Positions 35,178 to 43,950 are shown, counted from the stretch's first letter. The stretch: 64,000 bases of DNA from Nitrosomicrobium frigidum (SeqCode) (GCA_023251115.1 JAHEZK010000002.1:1-64000), one strand, 5' to 3'. Made by a program: numbers and translations. Notes: generated by a model not told the origin, from the letters alone.

Positions 35178-36267
35178 AATAGCCATAGTTGATGAGTCAA
35201 CCTCAGAATTCACTAAAGATACATCTTTGTCACTTCAACAATTGGCATGCGAGCCTTGTAGAACTATTATGCTAAATTCAAGAGAGGCTGATGTTAAGAT
35301 TGATGCAGTTATTTTATCGACAACCTCCGATATTCAATACGGCTCAACCATCATCTCAGAATATCTGGGAATAAAACCAACTATTTCTCAAAGATTGGAT
35401 AATCTATGCAATTCTGGTACCAATGCAATTGTCTCTGCATATTCATTAATAAAATCTGGCTTTTGCAAGACTGCGCTAGTTGTTGGGGCCGACATGAAAC
35501 AAACCAAAGGATCTCGCTTAACATGGGACGTCTCAAGGGGAAGTTTTACCTCACCTATTTACTGGGCTGCCATATTTGCAAAAGCACACATGCGTAAATA
35601 CGGTACAACTGAAGAACAAATGGCATCAGTTGCAGTGAAAAATAGAAAAAGCGCTTGCCTGAATCAAAATGCTTTGTTTAGAAAAAAAATAACAGTCAAC
35701 GATGTAATGAATTCAAAAAAACTTGTGGAGCCAATAAAATTGCTTGATTGTTCGAATATCTGTAACGGGGCTTCAGCAATATTACTTACAAACGAAGATG
35801 AGGCTGAACAATATACAGACCGTCCGGTATGGATAGAAGGGATAGGTAGTTCGGTCGAAGCAGCAAGTTTTGGTAACGTCAGCTCCAATCTCTCATATAT
35901 ACAATCTACTAGAAAGGCTTCTAACATGGCTTTTGCCATGGCGAATCTTAAACCAAAACAAATAGATATTGTTGAGCTTCACGATGCATTCACAATAATG
36001 GAGATTCTTGCATATGAAGACTTGGGGCTTTGTGAAAAAGGGGAAGGAGGAAAGTTTGTATCGCAGCAAAGTATTGCGATCAATCCTCGTGGAGGACTAT
36101 TAGGAACGGGTCATCCGTTAGGTGCCACAGGTGTAGCACAAACGGTAGAAATTTGTCAGCAATTAAAAGGAAAGGCTGGAAAAAGACAGATCAAAAGATG
36201 CAATAATGGTTTGGTGCATAATATGTCAGCAGCAGGTTCTTCCTCATTAGTTCTCATACTTTCTTAA
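35170..36267 (+). CDS. Thiolase-family acyl-CoA acetyltransferase-like protein
   Basis: 365 aa, SCP2/archaeal thiolase type. The nucleophilic Cys is in LCNSGTNAI near residue 80. The active-site His is in ELHDAFTIMEIL, with the GHPLGATGVAQ block near residue 315. The final NGLVHNMSAAGSSSLVLI has no Cys in the usual CxG position, so it may condense rather than cleave or act with a partner. The DUF35 gene about 100 bp downstream is the usual partner of archaeal thiolases. Confidence 0.85.
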   Translation: MSRIAIVDESTSEFTKDTSLSLQQLACEPCRTIMLNSREADVKIDAVILSTTSDIQYGSTIISEYLGIKPTISQRLDNLCNSGTNAIVSAYSLIKSGFCKTALVVGADMKQTKGSRLTWDVSRGSFTSPIYWAAIFAKAHMRKYGTTEEQMASVAVKNRKSACLNQNALFRKKITVNDVMNSKKLVEPIKLLDCSNICNGASAILLTNEDEAEQYTDRPVWIEGIGSSVEAASFGNVSSNLSYIQSTRKASNMAFAMANLKPKQIDIVELHDAFTIMEILAYEDLGLCEKGEGGKFVSQQSIAINPRGGLLGTGHPLGATGVAQTVEICQQLKGKAGKRQIKRCNNGLVHNMSAAGSSSLVLILS

Positions 36268-36369
36268 TTCTCAGACCTTCATGAAATATGAGTACAAGTG
36301 TTGCCTATCTAGTATCAAAAAAAACGTATTACTTGATCAATTATTAACAAGTTCAATTATGACACAATC

Positions 36370-36714
36370 ATGGACGATGTCATGAAAAAGTTTCTCCGTT
36401 ATCTAAGTAGTGGCGATTTCAGAGTTCCAGTGTGCGATAATTGCGGTACAAAGATTTGGCCACCATCTAATATTTGTAGCAATTGCTTTTCTAAAAAAAT
36501 TAGAATGTCAAAATTAGATTCGAAGGGCAAGTTAATCGAGTATTCACAATCATTTATTGGGGAGAGAAAAAATTTAGGACTAGTCGAGATGTCGGGAATC
36601 AGGATTATAGGAAGTTTAAGTCAAGGGAATATGTCTCCCGGTAGCACGGTAAGATTAACCAGATGTGGTCTGGATAAGGACAATTCTCCCTACTATGAAT
36701 TCTCCTTTACATGA
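36370..36714 (+). CDS. DUF35 OB-fold acyl-CoA-associated protein
   Basis: 114 aa. An N-terminal zinc ribbon of CDNCGTKIWPPSNICSNC (rubredoxin-like) followed by an OB-fold with LDSKGKLIEYSQSFIG. In archaea DUF35 proteins bind thiolase and HMG-CoA synthase and channel the acyl-CoA between them. The preceding thiolase is the likely partner; no HMG-CoA synthase is seen here. Confidence 0.87.
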   Translation: MDDVMKKFLRYLSSGDFRVPVCDNCGTKIWPPSNICSNCFSKKIRMSKLDSKGKLIEYSQSFIGERKNLGLVEMSGIRIIGSLSQGNMSPGSTVRLTRCGLDKDNSPYYEFSFT

Positions 36715-36771
36715 TGTACACATGATTTACTGTATGATTTAATTATTCAATAATTCTTAGTAGAAACAGAG

Positions 36772-37131
36772 ATGTCATACGATAGATTTGTTGACGACAG
36801 ACTGCTAACGAGCAGAGACGCCCTAAACAGAGTGCAGATAAAGATTAAACTACTTGACTACGATGAATCCGCTAGAGATTTTTCGCAAAGGTTTGGGAGC
36901 AGAATTCTGGTAAGAAAGATACTGCTGACAATGAAAAAGACAGATACACAAGAAATCGAAGAAAAGGAACTGGATGTTGAGGAATTAGAAAAAAAAATTA
37001 GGAAAGAGAGACTATGGTCTTCAACTAACCGATGGGTTTCAAAAAATGAAATAAAGAACGGTTACATAGTTGCTTCAAGACATGTTGACCTGCTGGGAAA
37101 CGCGATAGCTCTTGATATAATACAACTTTAA
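36772..37131 (+). CDS. Conserved hypothetical protein (119 aa)
   Basis: A soluble, highly charged protein with an acidic/basic helix in the middle (EIEEKELDVEELEKKIRKER, residues 61-80) and no Cys or His pattern. ATG start at 36772 behind an AT-rich promoter-like gap. I do not recognise the family. A repeat element begins about 50 bp after its stop. Confidence 0.6.
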   Translation: MSYDRFVDDRLLTSRDALNRVQIKIKLLDYDESARDFSQRFGSRILVRKILLTMKKTDTQEIEEKELDVEELEKKIRKERLWSSTNRWVSKNEIKNGYIVASRHVDLLGNAIALDIIQL

Positions 37132-37183
37132 TCATTAATTTTCTTAACAGTCAAAAAATATTTTGCAGATCAGGATTATTATA

Positions 37184-37210
37184 TTTCTAAATTCGAATTA
37201 TGCAATATCG
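37184..37210 (+). repeat. Intergenic repeat element, copy 1 (27 bp)
   Basis: 27-nt sequence with palindromic core AATTCGAATT and a 3' ATGCAATAT part. It matches copy 2 at 37475-37501 in 25 of 27 positions, in the same orientation. The two copies flank tRNA-Asn. Related copies lie at 42833 and 42905. Confidence 0.7.
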
Positions 37211-37306
37211 TGCTGCGTTCGTGTTGACCTAAAAATTAGTAACATTCAAGCGCCAATTGCCAAGAGTTGAATAATCTCGCGCGAACTAGTGCAAACCAGA
37301 TTTAAG

Positions 37307-37409
37307 CGCCGCTGATCAGACTTGAACTGATGGCCCACTGGTTAACAGCCAGTTAAGCTCCAAAGTAACTAGCCTTTGAATTTGCTCTACCATGCTGAGC
37401 TACAGCGGC
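37307..37409 (-). tRNA. tRNA-Asn (GUU) with 29-nt intron
   Basis: Acceptor GCCGCTG/CAGCGGC pairs fully with discriminator G. D-arm GCTC/GAGC; T-arm ATCAG/CTGAT with loop TTCAAGT. Anticodon arm ACTGG-CTGTTAA-CCAGT with GTT at 34-36. Removing 29 nt (37353-37381) restores the arm. Splice sites fit a BHB motif: central helix GAGC/GCTT, bulges AAA and AAC, and an inner stem TTCAAAG/CTTTGGA. The intron sits in the 5' side of the anticodon stem (27/28), not at 37/38. No CCA is encoded. Confidence 0.93.
37353..37381 (-). other. Non-canonical intron in tRNA-Asn
   Basis: 29 nt inserted between positions 27 and 28. The cut sites lie in 3-nt bulges AA|A and AA|C around a four-pair helix, as needed by the archaeal splicing endonuclease. 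The outer helix is weak, so this is a relaxed BHB. Confidence 0.8.
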
Positions 37410-37474
37410 GCATGTTTTACAGAAATTATTACTTCAAATAAATGTTATGCTAAATGAATGTCTTGGATAAAAAC

Positions 37475-37501
37475 TTTCTAAATTCGAATTATGAAATATT
37501 G
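37475..37501 (+). repeat. Intergenic repeat element, copy 2 (27 bp)
   Basis: Same orientation as copy 1, differing at 2 of 27 positions. Lies 20 bp past the 3' end of the minus-strand membrane-protein gene and 66 bp upstream of the tRNA-Asn 5' end, in its promoter side region. Confidence 0.7.
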
Positions 37502-37521
37502 AGTAGGATTCGTAAAAAAAG

Positions 37522-37905
37522 CTATTTCTTCCTTGTAATAATAACTTTTACAACACCCAATGCCACTAGCAATATACCCAATCCGGTTATACCATACAAA
37601 GCAGAACCTCCCCTTGCTCCGTCCTGAACAGCCATTCCTGTCATTCCCGCGATTATCAATCCGCCGTTGATAAAAAGAAGCGCCGATACGAGTACAGATT
37701 TTTCCCTAAATGAAATTGCAAAGGCGATAATAGATAAGATTACTGCACCTCCTCCCAAGACGCTACCACGAACTGCCGCATTTAAGTGAAGAAAACCACT
37801 TTTCGCATCATCGGAAGACAGATTTGGGGCCATTACATCAGCACCATATATTATTAGTAATGCAAGAGAAATGAAAAGCAAGATTATAGATATTTTTGTT
37901 CTCAT
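37522..37905 (-). CDS. Four-helix membrane protein (127 aa)
   Basis: Hydrophobic segments at about residues 5-23, 47-66, 72-92 and 102-121, with the last helix followed by VIITRKK. Glycine-rich helices and a polar loop (MAPNLSSDDAKSG) between the first two. No known family or catalytic motif. Divergent from bioA by 213 bp. Confidence 0.7.
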   Translation of the reverse strand: MRTKISIILLFISLALLIIYGADVMAPNLSSDDAKSGFLHLNAAVRGSVLGGGAVILSIIAFAISFREKSVLVSALLFINGGLIIAGMTGMAVQDGARGGSALYGITGLGILLVALGVVKVIITRKK

Positions 37906-38118
37906 TACCTAAAGGGTATTGCCAGATTATTAATAAACTTATTTTGAAAAACCCTTCAAGAATCTTTCATGGCAACATCGATATGATATTATAATTAGTT
38001 TGAATCGAAATAAAAATAACATAAGCTTGGAATCCTCAATCACATTTTCATCTTATTCTTAAGAACAAACTTTATCAAGAAAATTTTTTCAGGCTAATGT
38101 ACAAATAGTGCAATACTC

Positions 38119-39471
38119 ATGCTCTTCCTATTGAATAGTAATAGTCTCGATAAAAGATATGTTTGGCATCCGTATACTCAGATGAAACTCTGGAACAGAT
38201 CAAATAATATCGTCATTGAATCTGGAAACGGTTTTAGTTTTGTCGATTCACAAGATAGAAGATATCTTGATGGAATTAGTAATATGTGGTGTAATGTTTG
38301 GGGACATGATAGGCCAGAAATAATTGATGCGATGAAAAAGCAGCTTGACACCCTGCCTCATTCTTCCCTATTTGGACTAACAAATCATCCGTCGGTAAAA
38401 TTGGCAAAACGTCTTACAACCATGGCTAAGGGAATGAGCAGAGTTTTCTACACGGATAACGGCTCAACAGCAATCGAAGCTGCTCTAAAAATCGCAACCC
38501 AATATTGGAAGAATAAAGGGATGTCGCAGAAAAAAACATTCATTTGTTTAAAAAACGGGTACCATGGCGATACAATTGGTTGCATGTCAGTAGGTTATGT
38601 TGATGGTTACTTTTCTCCCTACAAATCGATTCTTCTCAAAACATTAAGAGTAGATTCACCCACTATAAGGCATGAAAAATTCGGTCCCCAAAACTATGAT
38701 TCGTATATTGTCAAGATTGAAAATATACTAAAGAATCTATCATCAAAAATATCTGCATTTGTAATGGAAAGTGGAGCTCAAATCGCAGGAGGTATAAACA
38801 TCTACCCAAAGAATTTTCAAAGGGAAATTAGCAATCTCTGTAAAAAATATAACGTTCTGCTGGTCCTAGACGAGATCGCCACGGGTTTTGGAAGACTTGG
38901 CAATATAATAGAATATGATGCACAGAACTCAAAGCCTGACATTGTTTGTTACGCAAAAGCCCTTACCGGAGGATATTTTCCATTAGCAGTAACGCTGACA
39001 ACAAATGATATTTTTAGAGAATTTCTTGGAGACTATTGGGCAAAAAAACAACTTTTTCACGGTCACACTTTTGCGGGTCATCCTGTTGGATGTGTGGCGG
39101 CACTGGCAAATTTGGATCTTTACGAAAAGCTAAATTTAATTAGAAGAGTAAGGGATAATTCAGTGATTTTAGCTAGTCTTTTAAAAAAATTCTCGGAATT
39201 GGAAATCTGTTATGACATAAGATCCAAGGGCCTACTTTGTGGAATTGAATTAAGAAAAGATGGCATACCAATCAAAAACATAGATAAAATTCCGATAGGC
39301 CACTTCATTGCAAAAGAATCATTAAAAAAAGGAGTGTACCTCAGAACTCTCGGAAACATAGTTGCGATAATCCCACCATTAGCAATGGAAAAACATGATC
39401 TTGGACTGATAGTCGATACAGAATATGAAATAATACAAAAACTTGACCAAAAAATAAGACGGCATCGATGA
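38119..39471 (+). CDS. bioA: Adenosylmethionine-8-amino-7-oxononanoate aminotransferase (DAPA synthase)
   Basis: Converts KAPA to DAPA in biotin synthesis, using SAM as amino donor. 450 aa, class III aminotransferase. YVWHPYTQMK and SNMWCNVWGHDRPEI at the N-terminus are BioA signatures. The PLP Lys is in CYAKALTGGYFPLAVTLT, and the D-E motif in VLLVLDEIATGFGR. ATG start. bioB and bioF lie on the same strand 1.1 kb further on, with a recombinase gene in between. Confidence 0.95.
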   Translation: MLFLLNSNSLDKRYVWHPYTQMKLWNRSNNIVIESGNGFSFVDSQDRRYLDGISNMWCNVWGHDRPEIIDAMKKQLDTLPHSSLFGLTNHPSVKLAKRLTTMAKGMSRVFYTDNGSTAIEAALKIATQYWKNKGMSQKKTFICLKNGYHGDTIGCMSVGYVDGYFSPYKSILLKTLRVDSPTIRHEKFGPQNYDSYIVKIENILKNLSSKISAFVMESGAQIAGGINIYPKNFQREISNLCKKYNVLLVLDEIATGFGRLGNIIEYDAQNSKPDIVCYAKALTGGYFPLAVTLTTNDIFREFLGDYWAKKQLFHGHTFAGHPVGCVAALANLDLYEKLNLIRRVRDNSVILASLLKKFSELEICYDIRSKGLLCGIELRKDGIPIKNIDKIPIGHFIAKESLKKGVYLRTLGNIVAIIPPLAMEKHDLGLIVDTEYEIIQKLDQKIRRHR

Positions 39472-39483
39472 CATTTATTTTGC

Positions 39484-40074
39484 CTAAATCATACGAATTT
39501 GGTTGTAAAGTGTAGCCTTGGATATCCCAAGATTTTTAGCAATTTTATTTCTTGGTATGTTCTGAGATAACATCTTAATCAGGGTGTCTTTATCAAGTGT
39601 TTTTTTAGGGCGCCCAATATTTTTGCCGGACATTTTCGCCCTTATCATCCCGTCCTTTGTTCTTTGAATCAGCATTTCTCTTTCTCTTTCTGCTACCCAG
39701 GTCAATATACCGATCATTAATTTCCGAACACTAGTATCCGTTGTCTGTAAAAAATGCTCTTTAGGTGAGCATGAAATCAAGGGTGAGTATACTTCTATTG
39801 ACTTTATGGCGTCAAGTGTTTCCCAAAATGTTCTACCAACCCGCGACAATTCATAAACAAGAACAGAGTCGACTCGGTCGGTTCTAACGAGATCCATCAT
39901 CTCTTTGAATGCGGGTCTATTAATTGCAGGGATCTTACCGCTTATTGCAGAATCTTCAAAAAAATCAAGAATTTCATAATCATTGTCAACCGCCCACTTT
40001 TCTATCGCTAATTTCTGATTTAAGACGGTCTGTTCATTGGTGCTGACTCGCAAGTATCCAAACGAATATTTCAC
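39484..40074 (-). mobile_element. Serine recombinase (resolvase/invertase) inserted in the biotin locus
   Basis: 196 aa. N-terminal catalytic domain with YLRVSTNEQ (nucleophilic Ser at residue 11) and the Arg in YELSRVGRTFWETLDAI; the C-terminal residues 155-195 form a resolvase-type HTH (NIPRNKIAKNLGISKATLYNQI). Resolvase/DNA-invertase type, without TnpB or other IS parts. It converges on bioA (13 bp) and is followed by a 500-bp stretch with no gene. No terminal repeats were found by eye. Confidence 0.9.
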
Positions 40075-40577
40075 CTTATGTTTTCTAACAGAACCTTGAT
40101 AATTGCATAGGTCAAGAAATTTACGTACAGTAAAAAAAAGGTATTACGTTTTTTGGACTAAGCAAGAGTAAAAAAATGGTGATTTTTTTGTCCTGTATAA
40201 AAACGGGTCCTTTTTCAGACGCTTATTGAACCCATGGGGAATGACGAATTTCGCACTTTCTTGGGTTTAATATGATACTGGCCGAAATGTCAAGATTTAT
40301 TGGTTTTACTACTCCTTAAAGGGGGCTAAATGGTCGAAAAAAGGTATTTAGTGCTAGTATTTTTGCTAATTTTCTCCTAATTTCAAGACGTTTGAATTTA
40401 TTTTGTATGCTGTCGACAAAATGATTAATTATTCTTAATTTTTTTGAAAGTTTCAATATCAACATTCTTGATATTTGCTTTCGTCTAACGTTGGAAAAAA
40501 ACCATAGCAAGATCTCTTCTTATTCAACTTGATATAACAAACACATTAGAAATTCGGAACAAAATTAAAGGTTAATT
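40075..40577 (+). other. Gene-free 500-bp stretch between recombinase and bioB
   Basis: No convincing CDS. One short minus frame (40316-40510) lacks any homology signal or a good start. It contains poly-T/A tracts and two short similar strings near 40132 and 40338 (aaaaaaaggtatta/aaaaaaggtattta). A TATA-like ACTTGATATAACA lies about 50 nt before the bioB ATG, probably the bioB promoter. It may be remains of the mobile element. Confidence 0.5.
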
Positions 40578-41585
40578 ATGGGTTCCAAAATAGAACTACT
40601 GATGCAAGATTTCGAGTTCATTGATTCTTGTATGAAGAAGGTCATTAATGGAAATACTATTTCCATTGATGAAGCAGAAAGATTAATTTCAACTAATAAT
40701 TTGATAAAGTTAGCCGACTCGGCCAATTTGATTACCCGGAAATTCAGTCAAGATAGTGTCGACGTTGAAACACTGTTAAATGCAAAATCCGGAAATTGTC
40801 CTGAGGATTGTTCCTTTTGTGCGCAGTCTACATTTTACGAAACTGGTATAACAAAATATCCACTGCTTCCAGATGAAATAATATTAGAGAGGGCCATGGA
40901 AGCAAAAATGAATGGAGCGGCTAGTTTTTGCCTGGTCTGCGCTTATAGAGAGCCTCCACAAATTGAATTTGAAAAAATTTGTAAGGCAATAGAAAGGTTA
41001 AGAAAAGAAGTAGACCTGGACATTAATGTATCACTTGGATTCATGACACCAGAACGAGCTAAAAGGCTAAAATCACTAGGCGTGAAGCGTTATAACCACA
41101 ATTTAGAAGCCTCAGAAAGTTTCTTTTCCGAGATATGCAAGACCCATGATTTTGCAGACAGGGTTAAAACGGCAAGAATAGTTAAGGATGCAGGACTGCA
41201 GCTTTGTTGCGGAGGCATAATTGGAATGGGGGAAACTCCAAAACAACGAATCGAACTAGCTTTTTCTTTGTCAGCTCTTGAGCCAGATGAAGTTCCAATA
41301 AATATTTTAATTCCGAGGAAAGGCACACCAAAGGAACTAGAGTATTGTTCGATTAATCTAATGGACATAATCAGAACTATAGCTGTTTGGCGATTTATAA
41401 TGCCCAAGACTATACTGAAAATTGCTGGCGGAAGAGAAGTTTACTTTAAGGACAACGGTAAGCTTGCATTGCAGGCAGGTGCAAATGGAATCATTACTGG
41501 TGGTTACCTTACCACAAATGGAAACGCATCAAATAAGGATATCCAAATGATACATGAAATTGGCCTCGATACGCGAATTCATTAA
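40578..41585 (+). CDS. bioB: Biotin synthase
   Basis: Radical SAM enzyme inserting sulphur into dethiobiotin. SAM-cluster cysteines in CPEDCSFCAQS near residues 74-84. Further BioB blocks: LVCAYREPPQ and VSLGFMTPERAKRLKSLGVKRYNHNLEAS; the final AGGREVYFKDNGKLALQAGANGIITGGYLTTNG covers the substrate region. 335 aa. Its end overlaps bioF by 32 bp, so the two are cotranscribed. Confidence 0.97.
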   Translation: MGSKIELLMQDFEFIDSCMKKVINGNTISIDEAERLISTNNLIKLADSANLITRKFSQDSVDVETLLNAKSGNCPEDCSFCAQSTFYETGITKYPLLPDEIILERAMEAKMNGAASFCLVCAYREPPQIEFEKICKAIERLRKEVDLDINVSLGFMTPERAKRLKSLGVKRYNHNLEASESFFSEICKTHDFADRVKTARIVKDAGLQLCCGGIIGMGETPKQRIELAFSLSALEPDEVPINILIPRKGTPKELEYCSINLMDIIRTIAVWRFIMPKTILKIAGGREVYFKDNGKLALQAGANGIITGGYLTTNGNASNKDIQMIHEIGLDTRIH

Positions 41586-42720
41586 GGCAGATCTGAGTAA
41601 TCTAAAAACGGACAACCTTTATCGAAAATTAAGGCCTGTCGATAACCAGAAAGGACATCTTCTAGTTAATGGTAAAAAAATAATTAATTTTAATTCGAAT
41701 GATTATCTTGGTTTGGCTGCCAACCAAGAGATAATAAAGAATTCACTAAATGATTTTAACGAAATCTCCCAGTGTAGTTCTAGATTGGTAGGTGGAAATA
41801 GCACTGTCTTTGAAAATCTCGAGAAAACGTTGTCAATGCATAGAAAAACAGAAGCATCTTTGGCATATACTACGGGATATTCAGCGGTTCTAGGAACTCT
41901 AAGTAGTGTAGCTGATATGAATACAACTATTTTTAGTGATGAGCTAAATCATGCAAGTATTATTGATGGTTGCAGACTCTCTTGTGCCAAAATCAAAGTA
42001 TTTCGTCACAACAACATGGAGCATCTCCTAAAATTATTGAGAGGAGTTAAAGGTAAAAAAATAATTGTTACTGAAGGAATTTTCAGTATAGAAGGCGACA
42101 TGTCAAACTTAAAATCAATTTGTAAATTAGCCAAGGAATTTGGTGCCTTTACCATTATTGATGACTCCCATGGCGATTTTGTCTTTGGGACGCATGGATC
42201 TGGCACGCCTTCAGAACTAAATGTCAATAACCTAATTGATATTCACATCAGTAGTTTAAGTAAGGGATTAGGCTGTTTCGGTGGGTATGTCGCGTCTTCA
42301 AATATGGTCAGGGAATATCTAATAAACAGTTCCAGACAATTCATTTTCACATCTGCTCTTCCAACTCATTTGTGTAATTTTGCAATTGAAGCCATTAGTA
42401 TTGCAAAAAAGGGAGTTCAACAAACAAAACTTTTTAAAAATGTGCAAATGGTGCGAAATGGGCTGAGGAAGATAGGATATAATACAGGAAATTCAGTTAG
42501 TCAAATAATTCCAATCCAAATCGGTTCTGAAAAGCTAGCTATGGAATTTGCCAGCAAATTGTTAGAAAAAGGCATATTTGTACACCCCATGAGATTTCCA
42601 ACAGTTAGGAAAGGACGTTCAGTATTAAGACTTTCATTGAGTGCTTCACATACCAAAGCAGAGCTAGTTTATACTTTAGAAGAGCTCTACAATTTGGGTA
42701 GAAAACACAAACTGCTATGA
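41554..42720 (+). CDS. bioF: 8-amino-7-oxononanoate synthase
   Basis: Condenses pimeloyl thioester and alanine to KAPA, first ring-building step of biotin. 388 aa. NSNDYLGLA near residue 49 and DELNHASIIDGCRLS are PLP-fold blocks. The PLP Lys is in HISSLSKGLGCFGGYV. The ATG start lies inside the bioB end. With bioA and bioB it gives three of the four late biotin genes; bioD is not in this window. Confidence 0.95.
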   Translation: MKLASIREFIKADLSNLKTDNLYRKLRPVDNQKGHLLVNGKKIINFNSNDYLGLAANQEIIKNSLNDFNEISQCSSRLVGGNSTVFENLEKTLSMHRKTEASLAYTTGYSAVLGTLSSVADMNTTIFSDELNHASIIDGCRLSCAKIKVFRHNNMEHLLKLLRGVKGKKIIVTEGIFSIEGDMSNLKSICKLAKEFGAFTIIDDSHGDFVFGTHGSGTPSELNVNNLIDIHISSLSKGLGCFGGYVASSNMVREYLINSSRQFIFTSALPTHLCNFAIEAISIAKKGVQQTKLFKNVQMVRNGLRKIGYNTGNSVSQIIPIQIGSEKLAMEFASKLLEKGIFVHPMRFPTVRKGRSVLRLSLSASHTKAELVYTLEELYNLGRKHKLL

Positions 42721-42832
42721 TGTAGCAAATATGATCATCAATTACATTTAATCCGCTGCAAAATAAACTGTTACCATTATCTTTCATTTCAGTTCACAAA
42801 TTGACCAAAGCGCTGTCATCGTACATATTTCA

Positions 42833-42851
42833 TAAGTCGAATTTTGCAATA
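42833..42851 (+). repeat. Intergenic repeat element, copy 4 (partial)
   Basis: A degenerate version (TAAGTCGAATTTTGCAATA) of the AATTCGAATT element, 70 bp before copy 3, in the same orientation. Confidence 0.4.
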
Positions 42852-42904
42852 AATAGTACAGACCAAATTATATCCCTTAATATTTATTGAGCTAAAATAT
42901 GATA

Positions 42905-42931
42905 TTTCAAAATTCGAATTTAGCAATATTT
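42905..42931 (+). repeat. Intergenic repeat element, copy 3 (27 bp)
   Basis: 22 of 27 positions match copy 1, including the complete AATTCGAATT core and GCAATAT. It ends 7 bp before the ATG of the 119-aa hypothetical at 42939, so it lies in the promoter or leader of that gene. Confidence 0.6.
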
Positions 42932-42938
42932 ATGTAAT

Positions 42939-43298
42939 ATGAGCATGATGATAAAATCCTTGGTAGAAAGGGAATTAAAGATCAAATTAGTAGTGTCTGA
43001 ACGTCAATTTCGGGAGATAAAGTATTATTTCTCTCTTTTGCATCCCGAATCGATTGTTTCGGGACTAAAATTTGCATACAATCGCCAAAAAGCCCAAGAC
43101 GGTGGCTATTTGATTCTCGGAAGAAAGAGTTTCGTAAAAAAAGAAACTAGCATGTTAACAAAAGAACAGGCCAAATGGCGTCTTGCAAACTGGAAGTTCA
43201 TGATAAGGACTTATAGGAACAAAGGATACAGCTACCCTACAATAAGCAGAATAAAAAAAGATATCAGATTGATTGCTAAATCAGGTAACAAAAAATAG
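42939..43298 (+). CDS. Hypothetical basic protein (119 aa)
   Basis: A Lys/Arg-rich soluble protein with no Cys. A helical C-terminus includes MLTKEQAKWRLANWKFMIRT and NKGYSYPTISRIKKDIRL, the latter resembling an HTH-like or nucleic-acid-binding helix pair, without a family match. ATG 42939. It converges with the CdvB-like gene 4 bp away. Confidence 0.6.
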   Translation: MSMMIKSLVERELKIKLVVSERQFREIKYYFSLLHPESIVSGLKFAYNRQKAQDGGYLILGRKSFVKKETSMLTKEQAKWRLANWKFMIRTYRNKGYSYPTISRIKKDIRLIAKSGNKK

Positions 43299-43302
43299 GA
43301 GT

Positions 43303-43950
43303 TTAGTAGGTAGATGCTTCTGTGGTTTTTTCGTCAATGTTCATTGAAGGGAGATCAGGGAATTTCTCTTTCATACTTTGTTCTACAAGAGTAGTAGCTT
43401 CTTCAATAATACTTGTTGACTCCTCACTCAATGGTCTTCCACTGTCTACTTCATGCTGTGGAATTTGTGCAGAATCAGATAGTATACCTCCCATTAGATC
43501 GGATATCTGAGATAGCGATTGATCCGCCTCTGGAACCATTGATGTTAACCCACCTTGAATGTTCTTTATGACAGACATTGCCGGGGTTAATGTAACTACT
43601 ACATCACCTAGCTCAGTTATGGTGTTAAGACGTAATTGAATTTGTTCCAATGCCAATTTAGCAGAGTCTACCATTTTGCTCATCTTGCGAATTTGTGAAA
43701 GTTCATTTGATAATAGCTTGGCATATTGGACATCGTGATTCTGAATTGAATGTACTATTCTTTTAAAAATAAGCTGATCCTTTTCTACAATTTTGCCAGA
43801 AATACTTCCGAGCTTTGTAATTTGCATCTCCAATTTTTTTTGGGCTTCCTCAATTCGGGGTTTTAGAGGAGTTTGAGATTTAATACTCTCCAAGATTTTA
43901 ACAGCCATATTCTCAGACTGGGTTTTGTTCCACTTATCCTTAAAGGACAT
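43303..43950 (-). CDS. ESCRT-III/CdvB-family protein
   Basis: 215 aa. Helical Snf7-like architecture: basic N-terminal helices (KPRIEEAQKKLEMQITKLGSISGKI), long hairpin with IRKMSKMVDSAKLALEQIQLRL and TELGDVVVTLTPAMSVIKNIQGGLTSMVPEAD, then an acidic C-terminal linker and a proline motif FPDLPSMN resembling a MIM2 element that binds the MIT domain of CdvC/Vps4. There is no winged-helix domain as in the main Sulfolobus CdvB, so it is a CdvB paralogue. Involved in cell division or membrane remodelling by inference. Confidence 0.85.
   Translation of the reverse strand: MSFKDKWNKTQSENMAVKILESIKSQTPLKPRIEEAQKKLEMQITKLGSISGKIVEKDQLIFKRIVHSIQNHDVQYAKLLSNELSQIRKMSKMVDSAKLALEQIQLRLNTITELGDVVVTLTPAMSVIKNIQGGLTSMVPEADQSLSQISDLMGGILSDSAQIPQHEVDSGRPLSEESTSIIEEATTLVEQSMKEKFPDLPSMNIDEKTTEASTY

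Noticed and set aside
40316-40510. 64-codon minus frame in the recombinase-bioB gap
   Set aside because: No recognisable motif, poor start context and low-complexity basic composition.
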